Below the pieces are notes generated by a model. That model was not told the DNA's origin and did not search any database. It saw nothing but the letters and a program-made list of their open reading frames with translations. The translations under genes were made by a program, and so were the position numbers. 64,000 nucleotides of DNA from JAPHTQ01 sp050288165 (GTDB lineage Bacteria > Pseudomonadota > Gammaproteobacteria > Thiohalomonadales > Thiohalomonadaceae). Positions 8,264 through 17,700 of this stretch are shown here, piece after piece (within the stretch, counting starts at the first letter, position 1; the number at the start of each line of letters is the position of its first letter). The stretch is taken from NCBI GenBank assembly GCA_050288165.1, contig JBNKDG010000001.1:292687-356686 (forward strand), read 5' to 3'.

Positions 8264-10918
8264 ATGAACAAATTATTATTACTGGGCAGTGCGCTGCTCT
8301 TGGTCTTGGCAGGTTGCGGTGGCGGTGGCGGCAGCAGTGGCGGCGGGGCACAGGCACCGACGTCCTTAACCTATTCATCAAACCCGGCGGTCTACACCGT
8401 CGGTGTCAGCATCACCAATAACACACCGAGCAGCGGCGGCGATGCCGTAACTTCCTACAGCGTATCGCCCAGCTTGCCGACAGGTCTGACGCTGGACACC
8501 GGCACCGGCGTGATTAGCGGTACGCCGACAGTTGCAGCTGCCGCTGCCATCTACACGGTGACGGCCACCAATTCCGGCGGCAGTACCACCGCGGATATCT
8601 TTATCACCGTTGCTGATGTCGCGCCGAGCGCATTAACGTATTCAAGCGCATCGGCGGTCTACACCATAGGCGTCAGTATCACCAATAACACACCGAGCAG
8701 CAGCGGTGGCACCGTAATCTCCTACAGTGTGTCGCCGAGCTTGCCGACCGGTCTGACGCTGGATACCTCAACCGGTGTCATCAGCGGCACACCGACCGCA
8801 CTGGCCTCTACCACGTATACGGTGACGGCCAGCAACAGCGGCGGCAGCACGACAGCCACCCTGGCGATTACCGTGCAGGGATTTGCCGCGACAGCCACCT
8901 CCATGACTGCAGTCAGAGATCGCACTCCGGCAACCCTGCTGCCCAACGGCAAGGTGCTCATCGCGGGTGGCTTTAACACAGGCGCCATGTCGAGCGCAGA
9001 GCTGTATGACCCGGCGACGGACAGCTTCACCGCCACCACCGGTTCCATGACCACGGCCAGGTATAGCGCCACAGCGACCCTGCTGCCCAACGGCAAGGTG
9101 CTCATTGCCGGTGGTACTAACGGGATTGCCCTGTCGAGCGCGGAGCTGTACGACCCGGCGACGGACAGCTTCACGGCTACCAGCGGGGCCATGGCCACGG
9201 CCAGGCAAAATGCCACAGCGACCCTGCTGCCCAACGGCAAGGTACTCATCGCAGGGGGATTGGACGCAGTATCTAATGCTCTGTCGAGCGCGGAGCTGTA
9301 TGACCCGGCCACGGACAGCTTCACCGCCACCAGTGGGGCCATGACCGTGGCCATGTCTAACGCCACGGCAACCCTGCTGCCCAACGGCAAGGTACTCATC
9401 GCGGGGGGCTGGAACGCAGGCGCTCTGTCGAGCGCAGAGCTGTATGACCCGGCCACGGACAGCTTCACCGCCACCAGTGGCACCATGACCACGGCCAGGG
9501 GGTATGCCATGGCGACCCTGTTGCCCAACGGCAAGGTGCTCATCGCGGGGGGATTTGCCGGAACTAGCGCCCTGTCGAGCGCGGAGCTATATGACCCGGC
9601 CACGGACAGCTTCACCGCCACCAGCGGGGCCATGACCACGATCAGGGATAGTGCCATGGTGACCCTGCTGCCCAGCGGCATGGTGCTCATCGCGGGAGGG
9701 ACTGACGGTACTGAAGGAGGTTTTCTGTCGAGCGCGGAGCTGTATGACCCGGCCACGGACAGCTTCACCGCCACCGCGAGCATGACCGCAGCCAGGCAGG
9801 ACACCACAGCGACCCTGCTGCCCAACGGTCGGGTGCTCATCGCGGGGGGCGGTTTGTCGAGCGCGGAGCTGTATCAACCGGTCTACCCGAACGGCGACAG
9901 TTTCGGTGCCACCATCGGTTCCATGACCAAGGTCAGGATTAGCGCCACAGCGACCCTGTTGCCGAACGGCCTGGTGCTCATCGCAGGGGGGAGGGACTCA
10001 GGATATATTGCCCTCTCAAGCGCGGAGCTGTATGACCCGGCGACCGAAACCTTCACCGCCACCAGTGGGAACATGACCGTGGCCAGGTCGTTAGCCACAG
10101 CAACCCTGCTGCCCAACGGCCTGGTGCTCATCGCGGGGGGGAGTGCCGCTGGCAGCGCAGAGCTGTATGACCCGGCGACGGATAGCTTCACCGCCACCGG
10201 CGGGTCCATGACCACGGCCAGGAATATCGCCACGGCGACCCTGCTGCCCAACGGCAAGGTGCTCATTGCCGGTGGCACTAACGGAAGTGCCCTGTCCAGC
10301 GCGGAGCTGTACGACCCGGCGACCGATGCCTTTACCGCCACCAGTGGGACGATGACCACGGCCAGGCAAAACGCCACAGCGACCCTGCTGCCCAACGGCA
10401 AGGTGCTCATTGCGGGTGGTGCTAACGGGATTGCCCTGTCCAGCGCAGAGCTATACGACCCGGCGACCGACACCTTCACCGCCACCAGTGGAGCCATGAA
10501 CTCGGCCAGCTATTACGCCATGGCAACCTTGTTGCCCAACGGCAAGGTGCTTATCGCGGGGGGATTTGACGGAAGCAATACCCTGTCGGGCGCAGAGCTA
10601 TATGACCCGGCAGCCGACAGCTTCACCGCCACCAGCGGGTCCATGACCACGGCCAGGCGTACCGCCACAATGATCCTGCTGCCCAACGGCAAGGTACTCA
10701 TTGCAGGAGGGCGCAGTAATCTTGCTTTCCCGTCCAGCGCAGAACTGTATGACCCGACAGCGGATACCTTCACTGCTACCAGCGGTGCCATGACCACATC
10801 CAGGACGGAAGCCATGGCAACCTTGCTGCCCAACGGCGCAGTACTCATCGCTGGAGGGGTTGGTGATACTGGTTACCGCTCCAGCGCAGAGCTGTATCCA
10901 GCACCAGTGGCTCCCTGA
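8264..10918 (+). CDS. lipoprotein with two Ig-like domains and 14 Kelch-like propeller repeats
   Basis: The 884-residue protein starts with a lipoprotein signal (LLLVLAGC lipobox, Cys18) followed by a glycine-rich linker. Two tandem He_PIG/Ig-like modules (about residues 30-205, each ending ITV) come next, then 14 repeats of about 47 residues built around LLPNGKVLIAGG and SSAELYDPATDSFTAT. This Kelch-type repeat would form one or more beta-propellers on the outside of the outer membrane. A binding or adhesive role is likely but unproven. The repeats are very alike at DNA level, so copy number can change by recombination. The present stop at 10916-10918 is not the ancestral end: an out-of-frame 15th repeat follows to 11027. 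Confidence 0.88.
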   Translation: MNKLLLLGSALLLVLAGCGGGGGSSGGGAQAPTSLTYSSNPAVYTVGVSITNNTPSSGGDAVTSYSVSPSLPTGLTLDTGTGVISGTPTVAAAAAIYTVTATNSGGSTTADIFITVADVAPSALTYSSASAVYTIGVSITNNTPSSSGGTVISYSVSPSLPTGLTLDTSTGVISGTPTALASTTYTVTASNSGGSTTATLAITVQGFAATATSMTAVRDRTPATLLPNGKVLIAGGFNTGAMSSAELYDPATDSFTATTGSMTTARYSATATLLPNGKVLIAGGTNGIALSSAELYDPATDSFTATSGAMATARQNATATLLPNGKVLIAGGLDAVSNALSSAELYDPATDSFTATSGAMTVAMSNATATLLPNGKVLIAGGWNAGALSSAELYDPATDSFTATSGTMTTARGYAMATLLPNGKVLIAGGFAGTSALSSAELYDPATDSFTATSGAMTTIRDSAMVTLLPSGMVLIAGGTDGTEGGFLSSAELYDPATDSFTATASMTAARQDTTATLLPNGRVLIAGGGLSSAELYQPVYPNGDSFGATIGSMTKVRISATATLLPNGLVLIAGGRDSGYIALSSAELYDPATETFTATSGNMTVARSLATATLLPNGLVLIAGGSAAGSAELYDPATDSFTATGGSMTTARNIATATLLPNGKVLIAGGTNGSALSSAELYDPATDAFTATSGTMTTARQNATATLLPNGKVLIAGGANGIALSSAELYDPATDTFTATSGAMNSASYYAMATLLPNGKVLIAGGFDGSNTLSGAELYDPAADSFTATSGSMTTARRTATMILLPNGKVLIAGGRSNLAFPSSAELYDPTADTFTATSGAMTTSRTEAMATLLPNGAVLIAGGVGDTGYRSSAELYPAPVAP

Positions 10919-11027
10919 CCGCGGCCAGGTATATAGTTACGGCGACCCCGTTGCCCAACGGCAGGGGGCTCATCGCGGGGGAGATGACAGCAGCGGTTCT
11001 CTGTCGAGCGCAGAAAGGTATCAATAA
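10903..11027 (+). pseudogene. frameshifted last Kelch repeat of the upstream lipoprotein
   Basis: After ELYPAPVAP and its stop, the DNA still encodes the expected repeat in another frame (TSGSLTAARY, LPNGRGLIAG). A further single-base loss at about 10980 is needed to restore the original C-terminus GDDSSGSLSSAERYQ, which would end at the TAA at 11025-11027. At the first lesion about 28 bases of the normal DPATDSFTA segment are missing. The intact gene would have had about 15 repeats. Confidence 0.8.
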
Positions 11028-11149
11028 TCGCAACGACCAGGACCTGTCCGATCTGGCACCCTGCCAGATCGCGATAGGTTCTTGTTGTTGGTCGCCAGGT
11101 GTATTGGCGCCCCCTTTCACTCACTAACGGCCTTTCCACGAGTTAAGAA
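11028..11149. repeat. intergenic spacer with a perfect inverted repeat
   Basis: GATCTGGC (11050-11057) pairs with GCCAGATC (11063-11070) over a five-base loop, but no T tract follows. It may act as the 3' hairpin of the Kelch gene transcript; nothing else was recognised in this spacer. Confidence 0.4.
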
Positions 11150-11238
11150 AAATTGGGTGTTTTCACTCAGGCGAAGCCGCGCCTTTCTGACGGATAATTG
11201 ATTATCATTAGACCGGATGTCCGTGTCAGGAGAATACG
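11150..11238 (+). promoter_or_regulatory. duplicated leader with hairpin, copy 2
   Basis: This is the second copy of the leader described at 8175-8263. Its hairpin stem is AGGCG/CGCCT with a six-base loop. The similarity continues through the start codon and signal peptide to about 11302, so the promoter, ribosome site and export signal were copied as one block. Confidence 0.65.
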
Positions 11239-12555
11239 ATGAACAAATTATTATTACTGGGCAGTGCGCTGCTCTTGGTATTGTCAGGTTGCGGTGGCGG
11301 TTCAGGCGGTGGCGTTCCTACTGCTTCGTGGACAGGCACCAAAGAGTGGGGCGCAGCAGGCGCAATCGCCCCCGCTAGCGCCGTCGCCACGGATAACAAT
11401 GGCAATGTGTATGCCACTGGCAACACAACCGGAAGTCTCGATGGCAACGTCCTCGCCGGAAACGGGGACATGTACCTCATCAAATACAACGCTATCGGCA
11501 ACCGTGAATGGATACGCCAACTGGGCGGCTCCGGGGGGCTCCTCAATGGCGCAGCCATTGCGACGGACAGCAGCGGTAATATCTTTGTCACCGGTTACAC
11601 CGACGTTGGTCTGGATGGCAACAGTCTGGTGGGACTACAGGACGCCTACCTGGCGAAATATGATAGTGCCGGTCTCCTGCAATGGACGCTGCAGATCGGC
11701 ACTACAGGCAAATACACAAGTGGCAAGGCTGTAGCGGTCGACGGCAGTGGTTACATCTATCTTGCCGCCAGCGCCGGCGGAAGCATTGATGGCCATGCCA
11801 TGTCAGGTACAGACGGGACCTACCTGGCCAAGTTCGACACCAACGGCATCAGGCAATGGTCGCTGATCAAGAGCCAAAGTAGTTGTGGCGTCGGGCCAAA
11901 CGCCATGTCCGTCGACAGTAGTGGCAACATCCTCATTTCCGGCATGACCAATTGCAATCTGGATGGTCAGACACTCCAGGGTAGTAGTGACCTCTTTGTG
12001 ATGAAGTATGACGCCAGCCAGAACTGGCAGTGGACGCGACTCACTGGTGTGTGGACCGCAAAAAATGATGTTGTCGCTGCCGCTCCCAATGCGATCTATC
12101 TCATTGGCTACACCACCGGGAACGTCACCATTGATGGCGTTACCAGCAGCGGTAACAACGACTCGCTGTTGGTCAAGTTTGATGGCAGCGGTAATAGAGT
12201 GTGGACAAGACTTACCGGTACGGCGGGCACAGGGGCTTACACCTACAAGGGGGCGGTCGATGCCAGTGGCAACATCTATATGACGGGCGAAACCTGGGGC
12301 GCACAAGCCGGTAACGCCGCAACGGGCGATGCCGATCATCTACTGATCAAATACGATGCCAGTGGCAACCTTGTGTGGATACGCCAGGATGGTGCCGTGG
12401 GGGGTGAAGCCTACGGCTACGGTGTTGCCATTGATCCAGACGGCAACGCCTTTATTGCCGGCGAGGCCATGCTGGTGGGGCTGGATGGCAACACGCTGAT
12501 TGGCAATGATGATGGCTTCATCGCCAAATATGCACCCGATGGAACCAAACAGTAA
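11239..12555 (+). CDS. lipoprotein with SBBP-type beta-propeller repeats
   Basis: This 438-residue lipoprotein (signal LLLVLSGC, Cys18) has a glycine linker and then about seven repeats. Each is built around DxxGNVYxxGxTxGxLDGN and a following DxYLxKYDxxGNxxWTRQ, which is the SBBP (seven-bladed beta-propeller) pattern. It is surface-anchored and of unknown ligand. The signal peptide and leader are copied from, or to, the Kelch lipoprotein upstream, but the mature proteins are unrelated. Regulation is therefore probably shared. A strong terminator follows at 12617-12645. Confidence 0.85.
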   Translation: MNKLLLLGSALLLVLSGCGGGSGGGVPTASWTGTKEWGAAGAIAPASAVATDNNGNVYATGNTTGSLDGNVLAGNGDMYLIKYNAIGNREWIRQLGGSGGLLNGAAIATDSSGNIFVTGYTDVGLDGNSLVGLQDAYLAKYDSAGLLQWTLQIGTTGKYTSGKAVAVDGSGYIYLAASAGGSIDGHAMSGTDGTYLAKFDTNGIRQWSLIKSQSSCGVGPNAMSVDSSGNILISGMTNCNLDGQTLQGSSDLFVMKYDASQNWQWTRLTGVWTAKNDVVAAAPNAIYLIGYTTGNVTIDGVTSSGNNDSLLVKFDGSGNRVWTRLTGTAGTGAYTYKGAVDASGNIYMTGETWGAQAGNAATGDADHLLIKYDASGNLVWIRQDGAVGGEAYGYGVAIDPDGNAFIAGEAMLVGLDGNTLIGNDDGFIAKYAPDGTKQ

Positions 12556-12613
12556 CGCAGCAGGATTCTAAGCATTAGAAAGAGTCGCGATTTAAGAGAT
12601 GTTTTGTGGAACA

Positions 12614-12646
12614 GAGAAGGGCGCCAATGGCGCCCTTCTTTGTTTT
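12614..12646 (+). terminator. rho-independent terminator after the SBBP lipoprotein
   Basis: The hairpin GGGCGCCAATGGCGCCC with AA/TT flanks is followed by CTTTGTTTT. The same 17-base core hairpin recurs at 22805-22821 next to soeC. Confidence 0.85.
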
Positions 12647-12843
12647 ACAACCGAATTTAGACAGGAGCACTCGTCTCGGAGCGGCTGTTTGCCCGGTAAA
12701 TCGGAGCGGTGTTCAGGTATTGAATCATCATGTCCATTACTGACGCTGATATCTTGGCAATAGTCGCCGTCTGTATCTATCCTTGGTTGTAATGTTTGAC
12801 GTTGATATGTCTCTGGCATTTCCTGCAGGGTTGGCTGTAACTA

Positions 12844-13566
12844 ATGATGACATCCATGGACGATTATTCCGCGCTTACAATCTTACTGGTCGATGACGAG
12901 TCCTTTGTCCGGCGTGTTACTGCCAGGGTGCTCGGTACCTTGAAGATCCCGCGTGTTCTCGAAGCGGAGAATGGGCAGGAAGCCATTGCCCTCCTGAAAC
13001 AAAACAAGGTTGACCTGCTTATCACCGACATCCAGATGCCGGTGATGAACGGTATCGAACTTATCAAGCAGATACGCATGGGCAACACGGCTGCCGACAG
13101 GGGGCTGCGAACCATCGTGGTGACATCGTTTTCAAATACGGAAGTGCTCGGCTCCTGCCTGCTGCTTGATATCAATGGTTTCCTTGTCAAACCGATCACC
13201 GCCGACAGCGCCGCGGATAAAATCCGGATTGCAATGCGTGAGCGGAGAAGTCTGAATAGCAAGGAGGCCTACCAGCAGGTTAGAAGTGATCTTGCCTCGC
13301 TTGGGGCGATGAAGAGTGAGGAGAAGGAAAACAGGGTTAATGCCGCCATAGTTCGTGAGCCGGTTAAGAGCACTATTGTCGGCGGCAGCCTGATTGCTGT
13401 ATCACAACTGAGGCCGGGGATGGAGTTGCTTGAGGACCTGAACGCCCATAATGGAATAAAATTGTTGACCGCCGGGAGCGTGCTCAATGAAGGTCTGATT
13501 AACCGGCTTCTTGAGCTGAATGAAGTCATCCACAATGTGAAAGTCAGGGTGAAGCCTCACGGCTGA
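12844..13566 (+). CDS. response regulator with an HD-GYP-associated C-terminal module
   Basis: The 240-residue protein has an N-terminal receiver domain (DDE near residue 17-19, acceptor Asp in LLITDIQMPVMNG, Lys in LVKPITADS). After a charged linker, a C-terminal segment (about 185-235) reads ISQLRPGMELLEDLNAHNGIKLL with a following LTAGSVLNEGLINRLLEL, split here into parts. That segment resembles the small module found beside HD-GYP and related signalling domains, but no HD-GYP residues are present. It lies in a cluster with an EAL protein and a hybrid kinase transcribed towards it, so it probably works in the same c-di-GMP-linked pathway. Its 3' end overlaps the EAL gene by 23 bases tail to tail. 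Confidence 0.8.
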   Translation: MMTSMDDYSALTILLVDDESFVRRVTARVLGTLKIPRVLEAENGQEAIALLKQNKVDLLITDIQMPVMNGIELIKQIRMGNTAADRGLRTIVVTSFSNTEVLGSCLLLDINGFLVKPITADSAADKIRIAMRERRSLNSKEAYQQVRSDLASLGAMKSEEKENRVNAAIVREPVKSTIVGGSLIAVSQLRPGMELLEDLNAHNGIKLLTAGSVLNEGLINRLLELNEVIHNVKVRVKPHG

Positions 13567-14776
13567 ACAAGCTGGTACTCAGTTGCGGCCAACCCTTTAT
13601 CCATTCAGGTATCTCGTCTCCAGGCATTGGTCTCGCGGTAAAATAACCCTGCACCTGATCACAGCCAAGTCGTTCCACCCTTAGCCACTCGTCCAGGGTT
13701 TCCACGCCTTCGGCAACGACGGTCATATTCAGTTTTCTTGCCATCTCAACACTGGACTCAAGAATTACCCCGGTGCGACCACCATCGTTACTTGGCTGTA
13801 CAAAACTTCGATCCAGCTTGAGTTCGTCAAACGGCAGGTCGCGCAACTGACTGAGATTGGAGTGGCCGGTACCGAAATCATCAATAGAGAGCCGAACCTT
13901 TTTCATCCGTAATCGCAGCAAGGCCTCAAGCGGGCGTACCAGATCCTCCATCAAGCGGCTCTCCGTCACTTCCAGTTGCATCTGTCCGATGTCACCTCCG
14001 GCATTCATAACCGCCTTTTCCAGCCTGTCTGGAAAATTTTCGTCGTAGAGGCTGTCCATGGAGAGATTGACAGCAACCTTCAATGAGATGCCCTGCTGCC
14101 GCCACTGTTGTTCCGTTTGTGCGGCCTGCGCGATGATCGAAAAGGTCAGCCTGTCGATCAGCCCGTGCTTCTCGGCCACCGGGATAAAAATATCCGGGAA
14201 TACAGGGCCGATGGCACTGTCCGGCCAGCGGGCCAGTGCCTCCACGCCGACAGGAAGTCGATCGGCAATTCGTATCTTGGGTTGAAACCAGGGTTTGATC
14301 TCGCCGCTATCGATGGCCTGTTCCAGCATCTCCGGGGTGATGGAAACGGCTCCAAATGTTTTTTTTGCCAACCGGGTCTGGCCAGTGTGATTTGTCAGGA
14401 GTTCGAGAAGTCGCTCTGCCTGGATCGGCTTCTCTATGGCGCCGAGCACCGACAGTTTCCGTGCGCGGGCCAATGATTCAGCCATGGTCAGCGTCTGGTT
14501 GTCTTCGCCGCTGAATAGCACGACGGCACCGCTATAACCCGTCTCGTCAAATTGGCGCAGAAGATCCAGACCATCCGCCTCCGGCATATTGAGATCAGTT
14601 AGTACCAGACCCACGGGAGGTTGTGAGGAGACGATGAACGCCATAGCCTCCTCGACACTGTTAGCTGCATGGACATGCGTGAAGCCCAAACGGCTGAGTA
14701 CCTGTGCGGTGGTGCGCAGCACAAAAGGTTCATCATCGACAACAAGAACCGAGCCTGAGAAGTCTTTCGGATTCAT
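13544..14776 (-). CDS. REC-EAL c-di-GMP phosphodiesterase
   Basis: This 410-residue response regulator has a receiver domain (about residues 8-130, acceptor in LVLTDLNMPEADG) and a full EAL domain (about 150-400). The residues needed for c-di-GMP hydrolysis are visible: the EAL motif itself (VGVEALARW), Asn in VAVNLSM, Glu in LEVTESRL, the DD pair in SIDDFGTGHS, Lys in ELKLDRSF, Glu in VAEGVET and Gln in CDQVQGYF. It should therefore be an active phosphodiesterase lowering c-di-GMP when phosphorylated. It sits 16 bp downstream of the large hybrid kinase on the same strand, which is likely to control it. Confidence 0.92.
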   Translation of the reverse strand: MNPKDFSGSVLVVDDEPFVLRTTAQVLSRLGFTHVHAANSVEEAMAFIVSSQPPVGLVLTDLNMPEADGLDLLRQFDETGYSGAVVLFSGEDNQTLTMAESLARARKLSVLGAIEKPIQAERLLELLTNHTGQTRLAKKTFGAVSITPEMLEQAIDSGEIKPWFQPKIRIADRLPVGVEALARWPDSAIGPVFPDIFIPVAEKHGLIDRLTFSIIAQAAQTEQQWRQQGISLKVAVNLSMDSLYDENFPDRLEKAVMNAGGDIGQMQLEVTESRLMEDLVRPLEALLRLRMKKVRLSIDDFGTGHSNLSQLRDLPFDELKLDRSFVQPSNDGGRTGVILESSVEMARKLNMTVVAEGVETLDEWLRVERLGCDQVQGYFTARPMPGDEIPEWIKGWPQLSTSLFSREASP

Positions 14777-14792
14777 AATCTAACCTGCCAAA

Positions 14793-17700
14793 TCATTTGG
14801 CTTTACCGTATTGATCTATCCAGTCATGCACCTGATCAAACAGGCGGAAAAAACGTAGCATCTGCTGGCTTATGGTCTGGGCGTCGCCATCATTTCCTGC
14901 GGTTTCCAGCGCCAGACAACAATCCGCCAGTGCGTTGGCCCCAACCGTCCTGGCCGAGGATTTCAATTTGTGCGCCAGGCTGCTTATCACAGGCAGGTCA
15001 CCTTCATGAAAAGCGAACCGTATCTGCTCTACCGTCGGCGTACTGGTCTCAAGAAAATTAATATAGTATTCGCTCAGCATTTCTCTATCCTGAGTGTCCA
15101 GCAGGCGTCCCAGTGCCTGAGGGTCCATCACTTCATCGGCGTTCTCTTCCTTCTCTTTCCCGGTCTCAAGCTCAGCCTGTTTCCGGGACGCAGTATCGGG
15201 TAGCCACTTATCCAGCATAGTCCGAAGCCGATGCAGCTCTATCGGCTTCGTCAGGTAATCATCCATACCGGCGGCAAAGCACTTCTGTGCCGTGCCTTTC
15301 AGGGCGTCGGCGGTAATGGCCACAATCGGTTTACGTTCTTCGCCGGTTTCTTCACTGCGAACGGCTTCCGCAAGCTGGTAGCCGTCCATCACCGGCATGT
15401 GACAATCCGTCATCAACATGGCATAGCCGCCGTCGCGCCATAGTTCAAGCGCCTCTTTGCCATCATTCACCGCTTCGGCAAGATAACCGAGCATCTGTAA
15501 CTGCTGTTTGATCAACTTTCGGTTGGTTTCATTGTCATCCGCCAGCAGGATCAATCGTCCCTGTTCCCTCGCCTCATCGACCGATAACGTGATGTCTGGA
15601 ATCACCTCGTTCGGCAGCGCTATCTCCTGTATCGGCGACTCCCGGCCAGCGACGGCTGCCACAGCGTTTAGCAGAGTGGCCCGGCGCATGGCATTCAGAT
15701 CCAGGGTCATGCTGTCGCCGCCGTGGGCTCGTGCATAGCGGCGACGTCCTCGTTCCACCAGCACAAAGCGTAACTCGACGTCCTTGACGGTTTTGCGCAT
15801 TTTTTCGCGCAGCATATGTGCCACGTCCTGATCGCCCTCCGTATCGATGACGACCACCGGTTCCTTGTGGCCCTTACAGGCCTCCCTGCAGACATCGGCT
15901 ATCTCGTCGTGAGTGACGGCGATCACCTCGGCTCCCGCATGTTGCAGATAGCTTGTCAGCATCCAGGCCACATCATTGTTGTCGTTGACCAGCACGACCT
16001 TGAGTCCCTTCAGGTTGGAAACCTCGGCCCTTGGTGCATCGGCTACCTGCTCAAGCGAGAGGTGAACGGAGAAGGTGGAGCCTTCTCCCTCAACACTCTC
16101 CAAATCGATATAACCGTCCATCATCTCCACCAGGCGTTCGGTGATAACGAGCCCCAGACCTGTACCGCCATAACGCCGTGTGGTTTCCTCCTCTCCCTGT
16201 ACAAACGGCATGAACAGCCGTTTCTGTACCTCAATGTTCATACCGATACCGTTGTCGCTGATGCTAAAGCAGAGATTTACCCGGCCGTTTTTCTGGTTCT
16301 CCAGGAGTGCCCGGATGATCACCTGGCCGTTTCTGTCAGGCAGGCCACTGCTGAATTTGATGGCGTTTCCGGCAAGGTTATAGAGGATCTGACGCAGGCG
16401 AACCGGATCACCCTTCACCTCGGGGAGGCGTGGATCGCTGTAGATCAACAGCTCGACATTCCGCTTGGCAGCCAGGTGTTGCAAATTTTCACCCAGCTTC
16501 TCCACCAGCGGCTCCAGGGTAAGAGGCACCCGTTCCAGCTCCAGTTTTCCGGCCTCGATTTTGGAAAAATCGAGTATGTCGTCGATGATCCCCTGTAACA
16601 GCATCGCCGAGTCCTTGGCGGTATTGACCAGATCGGTCTGCGAGCTGTCGAGCTGAGTATGGCCCAGCATATCGACGGTACCCACCACGCCGTACAGCGG
16701 GGTGCGTATCTCGTGGCTCATGGTAGCCAGAAAAGTGGATTTGGCGCGGTTCGCATTCTCCGCCTCTTCCCGTGCTTTGATGATGGCCTGCTCCGATCGC
16801 TTGCGCTCCGTAATGTCCTGCTCCAGGGCCACAAACTGCACCAGCTTTTGTTGCTCGTCGTAGACCGGACTGATCTCGAAATGAATCCAGTAGGGCGTGC
16901 CGTTTTTGTGGTAGTTGAGGATTTCACCCTCGATCCGTTTCCCGGCTCGTACTGCTTCCCCGATGCGGTGCGATACCGCCATGTCCGTCTCCTCACCTTG
17001 CAGTAACTCACCGGGGCGTTGCCCCACGATCTCGTCGAATTTATAACCGCTGAGAAGGGTGAAACCGCGATTCACCCATTGGGTAACGCCCTTCAGATCG
17101 GTGACGATGACCGCGTTGTCGGTGATCTCGGCCACCAGTGAGGTGATGCGCAACTGTTCATTGGCATCCTTCAGGCGCCGTTCGAACTCCACCTGCCTGG
17201 TGATATTGGTATGGGATACCACAATAGCGAGACGGTCATGATGCATGAAACTGTTGGCCCGCATCTCAAACCAGCGCTGCTCCTGTGGACTGTGGCAGGG
17301 GTACTTAAGGGAAAATTTGTTGATTCCGCCATCCAGCATCTGCTGGAGTTGCTGCCCGACATCGGTTGCCTCTTCGGAAACAGTATCCGGCAGATGCATC
17401 GCCGCCTGTAGATAATCAACACCTGTATCAACCTGATCGGCGGGTAAATTGTTCTGCTCGGCAAACTTCTTCCATGCACGATTCGTCAGTACAATCTTGC
17501 CTTCTGCGTCCAGCACGGCGATATGTGCAGAAAGGGAATCGATGACGTCGCGGGTAAAATCCCTCTGCTGCTCTAGTGCCTGCTCGGCCTTTTTGCGTTC
17601 ACTGATATCACGGACCACACCGGCAAAGTGGAGTCCACTATCGAGCTCCAGACGATTAACGCTTAATTCGATGGGGAAAGCCGTGCCATCTGAGTGCTGT

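Noticed and set aside
8722..9840. 372-residue repetitive open frame on the minus strand
   Set aside because: It is a mirror of the Kelch repeats of the lipoprotein gene on the plus strand.
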